In this document: positions 59,160 to 64,000 of the stretch, in pieces
Layout of the letters: each line of letters opens with the position of its first letter
How positions within the stretch are numbered: position 1 is the stretch's first letter
Origin: Limnanthes douglasii subsp. nivea
Taxonomy: Eukaryota; Streptophyta; Magnoliopsida; Brassicales; Limnanthaceae
Direction: 5' to 3'
Assembly (NCBI GenBank): GCA_036936605.1
Contig: JAUPFV010000001.1
Location: 114,026,771-114,090,770, forward strand
Length of the DNA stretch: 64,000 nucleotides
Notes under the pieces: generated by a model
What the model was told of the DNA's origin: nothing
Database searches by the model: none
The model's input: only the letters and a program-made list of their open reading frames with translations
Made by a program: the position numbers and the translations under genes

Positions 59160-60873
59160 GGGTCTGGATCTAGATATTCTGAACTCGCATCGAAGCTTTC
59201 CTATATTTGTAAATTCGAATCCACAATCATTAATGTGTTTTATTTCTTTGACGATGTGTTCATATTGTGTTGCGCAGACGTACTCGAATTATTCCGACCA
59301 TTATTCTGTCTTTTGACAAAAGTAGTCAACTTTTCGTTTTCTATCAAAATCTGAATTTCTTTGTTTAAAGCTGTATATTCCACAATATCATGCTCGATGT
59401 CATTATGGTATTTGTAAAACTTTTTGTTTCGCTCCTCCATTGGCCTATTTATTAGGGATGGTTTTATAAAGTTAACTTGTTTCTTGGCTCTCTCAAAGAT
59501 TTTTGTCACGTTCTCTGTTAACTCCGGAAAATATTCTGGCCTTATCCACTAGTTAGACCTCACCTGAGAAGGTTGATAACTAGAAGGTTGAGGTGCTACT
59601 CTGGTTCGAGGAGGTAGATTAATATTCACCCTAGGACAAGATGGTACCTGAGAATTTGAGGAGCATCCTTGATACCATTGGCCGGTAGGTGCATGCCCCA
59701 AATTTATTTGAGTGAAATTAGACCCACTTCGAACTCTTGTCGACTCTTCTACCTTAATTTGTTCCTCAACTTGAGCCATCAAAGCCCCAAATGTCAATTT
59801 CGTTCTCCTCGTAGTCTCCTTTGCTAAATCACTTGGAAACAATCCTTGTCTAGAAGATGTCATTGCAACAAGCTCTTTACAATCTTCCAATTCTATTTTT
59901 GTTAGCATAAAGCATCTTATATACTCTTTTAATTTCTCTCCATAACTTGTTTAAATTGTATTATAGTATCACCATTAGCTCACATATTTTTTCTTCCCAC
60001 GAATTGTCTTCATAATACAGTGTAAAAGATCCCAAAACTGGTTATATATCCCTGGGAATTCTATTATACCACTTCAAAGCGGCACCTTTAAAAGTTTTTG
60101 AAAATGCTCTATATACCAACATGTCACCATCCTCTAAATTTATCATATAATTTTTAAACTGTTCAATATGATCATCGGGATCATGTTTCTCATTACAATT
60201 TTCAACCTTCGAAATATCAAAGCGCATATGAAGAGTTATCAACCTAATTTCATATTGGCTCCAATTGTTCTCATAACTGCATATAGATTCTGGTCTGCGG
60301 AATTAACATATTGGTTACATGTCGTACCGTCGAACAAAGGGTTTTTCCTCATACTCCAAGACTTATCCTTCTTGGATTTATTCTCTTTATGATATTTCCA
60401 ATGTCTACTTCCCTCTCCCTTTTAGGAACGCCAATATCTTCCTTGCTTAAATGAATCATTTTCAGAATCCGAACTAGAACTATCACTAGTCGAAATATAC
60501 CGATGTTTATCCTTTTTTTCCTTTTCTCTAGAATGTTGTTACCTGTCGATTGGAAATGTGATTTTCTATGATCACTTCGAACTTGGTCAACAATATAAGA
60601 CTCACTAGAGAAATTCTCCAACTTATTTTTCTCATCACCTCATTGCAACTCAGATCTCAACCTACCAGATTGAAGTTGATGCTCCCTTTGATCAAGCTGA
60701 TCTTTCAGAAAAGTTATCCTTTCTAATAATTGATTCCTTCGATCCTCCACATTAGATTACTCACGTTGTTCATTTTCTTGAATTTCATCCCTATTTTCTT
60801 CTCTAAACACACCTGATTCAAGCACTTTGTTTTCAATCAAAACTACAAAATCAGTTCTAATTTAGGGTTCCAT
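59160..60873 (-). pseudogene. F2c gag relic
   Basis: The presumed ATG (60,873) is followed by a stop after three codons. Further on are a coiled-coil stretch, then LHMRFDISKVENCNEKHDPD and ALKWYNRIPRD (60,242-60,042), the capsid core. LTKIELEDCKELVAMTSSRQ, LPPRTRVAPQPSSYQPSQ, KIFERAKKQVNF and the knuckle CNDIEHD-type FYKYHNDIEHDIVEY (59,430) follow. Two knuckle residues are altered (C to Y and G to E). No frame is intact. Confidence 0.78.
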
Positions 60874-60954
60874 CGTAACTTCAATCATAAATTTAACGGT
60901 TTTAATTAATTTATTTATTTAGGTACCTCACTTTTCTCCCACTGTTGTGGCCAA

Positions 60955-61280
60955 TGTTAAGTATTAAATTTTTTCATGAAGAGAGAAAATGTATAGAGTA
61001 TTTTTAAATAGAGAAAGAGATTAAAAGATACTATAGTTTTTCGACTATCGCGTTTTCTTTCATTTAATCCTCTGTGAGGGTCCCTTGACTATTCAAAATC
61101 TATAAATTTAGTCCTAACACTTGGTATCTTCTCCGGTTCAGCCACGTGTCCCCATAGTTAAATGGTACGAGTCTCACAAATAGTCCATCAAATTTTAATT
61201 CCATTTTTATCATTTAAATTTAATATGTTTTTTATTTTTTATTTAATTTTTTATTCTTATAAAAGCAGAGTGTCACATAC
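60955..61280 (-). repeat. F2c 5' LTR candidate with primer site at 60,936-60,953
   Basis: Just right of the gag leader the minus strand reads TGGCCACAACAGTGGGAG, an E-like tRNA-Arg primer site with a few changes. The LTR edge is then TGTTAAGTATTAAATTTTTTC on the plus strand. The right limit could not be fixed; 61,280 is a guess. Confidence 0.45.
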
Positions 61281-61689
61281 TCTGTTTTTTTTAAAAAACA
61301 GTGTTAATATTTCCTCGCACCTAGTTAATTCGCAAACTAAACTCAATCAATCTATAATAAATTTCAAAACAAATTAAGTTTACATTAATAATAAATTAAA
61401 TTGTTTCCCTAATCGTAAGCATTTGTTTTTATATTATGATTTTTTTTGGTGTTTTTAAATTTTTTTATAAATTAATATAATTTGAAAAAAGTATATAAAG
61501 ATATCGATGTCTTTTAACACAAAAACAAAACATAAAAATCTGATTTTTTAAAGATTTCTTTCTCAAACGAAATTATAAATTACGGTTCGTCCATTACGAA
61601 TAACAAAATATAATTAATAATGGACGAATAAAATGTAAATTAAATTTAATTATAAAATGTTACGAAATACAAAATTGTTATTAAATTAC
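61281..61689. other. AT-rich DNA without recognised features
   Basis: Runs of A and T, stops in all frames. It may include the outer part of the F2c LTR or the original flank. Confidence 0.4.
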
Positions 61690-61956
61690 TATACAATTAT
61701 CAGAAAATGGCTCAAGCACATAACATATGTGAAGGAAAGATTTAAATGAACACAGGATTTAACGTGGTTTGACAATTGTCTGCGTCCACGGGCGCCGCTA
61801 AAGAAAAGAGTTTCATTATGGTTGAAAATGTACAGATTTCAGATTGTCTTTTTGTATAGCCCTAGTAATCTATTTATATAGAATAAATAGACTTACTAGA
61901 TAATAGTCCTAATGGGCTCGTATACATGAGATCTTTGACAGTACCCATTTTAGCTT
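61690..61956. repeat. Old LTR fragment (copia-like/TRIM-like)
   Basis: GGATTTAACGTGGTTTGACA followed by GTCTGCGTCCACGGGC is a signature found in LTRs of several plant copia-type and TRIM elements. The fragment also has CTATTTATATAG further right. It is interrupted at 61,956 by E4. Confidence 0.5.
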
Positions 61957-62333
61957 TGGTGTGGATTATTTTAACCTGAGGGTAATTTTGTCAAGTGTTC
62001 TAGAGAGTTTTAAGGGTATTAAATGTTTGGGTGTTTTGTAGTGAGATATTTAAGCTTCCTGGTTGTATTGAATGTTCATTACCCTCATTAATGAAAGTAG
62101 TTGGGTATTTATACCCTTAATTATAGACCCATGGGCTTTCGGGCTGAGTTGTGAAACCGGGTCGAGTTTAAAGACACATTAGTTTTCAAGTAGATTAGCA
62201 CCTAGCTTAGTCAAAAGGTGTTTAGTGTTTTAATACTTTTGTCCTGTCCGGATAGTTCAGTGGGCACTTATTGTCCGAATTACCCCTGTCCGGTTTTCTT
62301 AGTGAGCAGTGGTGAATAATTCCGGACTCACCA
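61957..62333 (-). repeat. E4 3' LTR
   Basis: The 377-bp LTR begins TGGTGTGGATTATTTTAACC on the plus strand and ends GGACTCACCA. Its central 337 bp are identical by eye to the E3 5' LTR; differences occur only near both ends. Confidence 0.92.
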
Positions 62334-62491
62334 GTAGCCATTTTTTTAGGTTTTGTCAAAGATCTTTGGCAGCACTAAAAAACTCACTTAGCCAACAACA
62401 ACATTTTCCTGATCGCTCATGTATTCAGTTCAAGGTTTATCAGGACTGATTCCTTTTCAGATTTCCAAGAGTTTTTCTTTGGATCGTGGGA

Positions 62492-62497
62492 CACGTG
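62492..62497 (+). promoter_or_regulatory. G-box in E4 antisense-ORF leader
   Basis: GGGACACGTGTCGC contains a perfect CACGTG. ACGTCA follows near 62,590. The TATA box of the E3 copy is absent here because of a 79-bp deletion. Confidence 0.5.
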
Positions 62498-62687
62498 TCG
62501 CACTTTGATTCGTTCTACCAGCCGTTTTCTTCCTAGAACGACGCTCCCACTAAGCCCAAAAAGAAACTCCTGCATTTAATGTTTCTTACGTCAGCGCCGC
62601 CTTCAATCATTACCTAAGTCTTTTCATTTCCTCCTAGGTATCAGTAACTTTTTACCTTTCCTTTCAAAATTTCTCTTGGGTAGTTTC

Positions 62688-64000
62688 ATGTTCAGAGCGA
62701 GAAACACTCTCGTGAAAGGTGCTTGGCTAAATCTTTCTGAACTAGAGAAAGCGTAAAAACATTGAGCGTGAGAGACGTATCGTTGATGGCCTTCCATTCT
62801 CTCCAAGCAGTAAACCTGATTCACCATCCTTATAAGATGATCAAGGATCGTCCTCTGCCAAAAACACAAAACCTAGACGTTTATTCCAACCAAACCTCTC
62901 GCCAATCCCGTCAGGCTCCTCGGTTCAGGAGTCTCAGCCTTCTATCGTGCAAGAGAAAGCAGTATCGAGTGTTAGGAAGCCTTCTTCATTTATCGCTATA
63001 GGATCTGACATTGAGCAATCCCCAGAGAAAATTAACCCTCACCGGACAACGCGCCTGGTAAAAGGCCAAGCAACAGGCTCACAACCCAAATCCTCTAAAA
63101 TGGGGGCCTCTAAGTCTACAGCCAAAGATAAAGCCTCCAGATCGGAGGCATCTATTAGAGCCCCAAGAGACAAAACCTCTGGATCTGAGGCAACCAGAAT
63201 CACTTCTCATACCAAGTCCTCCGGAGCCGAGCCCCAACCGGACAACAGACCTTTAAGAGAGCTTGACGCTCAACCGTCCGGACAAACTGCTGAGTCGTAA
63301 ACTAGCACTCTTCCATCCACAACTACTGATAAAACTTCCACAGTGATGGAAGAAGTGATGAAGGATAGTGTTGAAGAGGCCCCATTTGAAACTGAATCCT
63401 CCGGGAAAACTGGAGATGCTGTATTTGACAAAAAGGGGAAAGGCAAGGAGAAAGTCTGCATGGCCCATCTGGATCTGCCGAAGAGCTTGGAAGGCTAAGT
63501 AGGACCTTGTTTTCACAAGGTCAATGTGAAGTATCTACTGGCCATGCTAACATTAATTATGTATATACTTACACCGCTGAGCTGGGCCGGATCCGAACTA
63601 AGTGGGGGATCCCTGAATCAGTTAAGGTGAGAATATCATTCACACAGGAGACTCCGATGGACTGCAAGCTCAACGAGATCGTCATCTATACTGAGTCATT
63701 GGATCCAAAAATCGTCAGGTATTTCCACCTAATTAAACTTTATCCAAGCCAGCTGAGTCCAAATTCTTGGTATACTCTCTTCGCCTGCATTATGGTGTCA
63801 AGGCTGTCCGGTATTCGTCTCCCAATGGAGCAGTTCGCTGCAGTGGCCAGCCTTTGTAAAAACCATCATATCCCATTCTACCACTACAATATGGGAGACA
63901 ATTTTAAAGTGGTGGAAGACCTGCTAGAGTCAGAGAAAAACTGGAAGACCCAGTTCCTATTTATCAGCGAGACGTGGAGAATGAGAGAAAAATCAAGGCC
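62688..64000 (+). pseudogene. E4 antisense ORF, N-terminal part
   Basis: The ATG begins MFRARNTLVKGAWLNLSELE, then a TAA and frame change near 62,755. From 62,947 a frame reads VSSVRKPSSFIAIGSDIEQS and a Ser/Lys-rich repeat-like linker (ASKSTAKDKASRSEASIRAP, RDKTSGSEATRITSHTKSSG) to a TAA at 63,300. The conserved domain starts near 63,525 (HKVNVKYLLAM, THTAELGRIRTKWGIPESV) and continues to the window end with QLSPNSWYTLFACIMVSRL and MEQFAAVASLCKNHHIPFYH. The window stops before the conserved intron. Confidence 0.8.

Larger units (their letters stand above)
61957..64000 (-). mobile_element. E4, left end of another Tat-type element (runs off the window)
   Basis: The 3' LTR is at 61,957-62,333, flanked on the left by AGCTT, the expected target duplication. 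Rightwards comes the purine tract, an antisense-ORF leader and the first 1.3 kb of the antisense ORF. Order and orientation are the same as in E1 and E3. Pol, gag and 5' LTR lie outside. Confidence 0.9.

Overview
The window looks like plant nuclear DNA, probably eudicot. It is AT-rich and has one host gene with short GT-AG introns. Nearly everything else is transposable-element remains of typical plant families: LINEs with a C-terminal RNase H, a Stowaway-like MITE, and Ty3/gypsy elements of the Tat type. No bacterial, organellar, tRNA, rRNA or CRISPR feature was seen.

Left part (1-21,140). A four-exon gene for Mediator subunit 10 (MED10, 4,381-5,240, +) is the only apparently intact gene. 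Next to it is a decayed but nearly full-length LINE on the minus strand (about 6,640-12,260), with a gag-like ORF1 and an ORF2 carrying endonuclease, RT and RNase H. A 5'-truncated second LINE lies at 16,700-17,880. Between them are a MITE, a GC-rich hAT-like end, two unassigned coding relics and AT-rich DNA without genes.

Right part (about 21,150-64,000). This is a nest of Tat-type LTR retrotransposons, recognised by a tRNA-Arg-type primer site, two RNase H domains, and an extra ORF antisense to gag-pol beside the 3' LTR. I call the two older elements F2c and F2b and the four younger ones E1 to E4. F2c (minus) is outermost. Its gag-RT half is at 57,068-60,954 and its integrase/antisense-ORF half at 21,148-26,361. 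F2b (minus, 26,362-57,067) sits inside it. F2b is in turn split by E1 (minus, 30,046-37,822, target duplication ATTGT, gag and protease deleted), E2 (plus, 38,095-41,808, 3' half lost) and E3 (minus, 44,829-55,181, target duplication GTAGC, complete structure). E4 (minus) starts at 61,957 in an old LTR and runs off the window.

The most interesting feature is the antisense ORF. All five copies read on the plus strand, opposite to their element's pol. The four that extend far enough share one short intron at the same codon with a perfect GTAAGT donor. Their leaders carry a G-box or related E-box and, in two copies, a good TATA box. Antisense ORFs are known in this lineage; here the sequence indicates a separately promoted and spliced transcription unit. 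Every copy is now broken, so nothing in the nest is expected to be autonomous.
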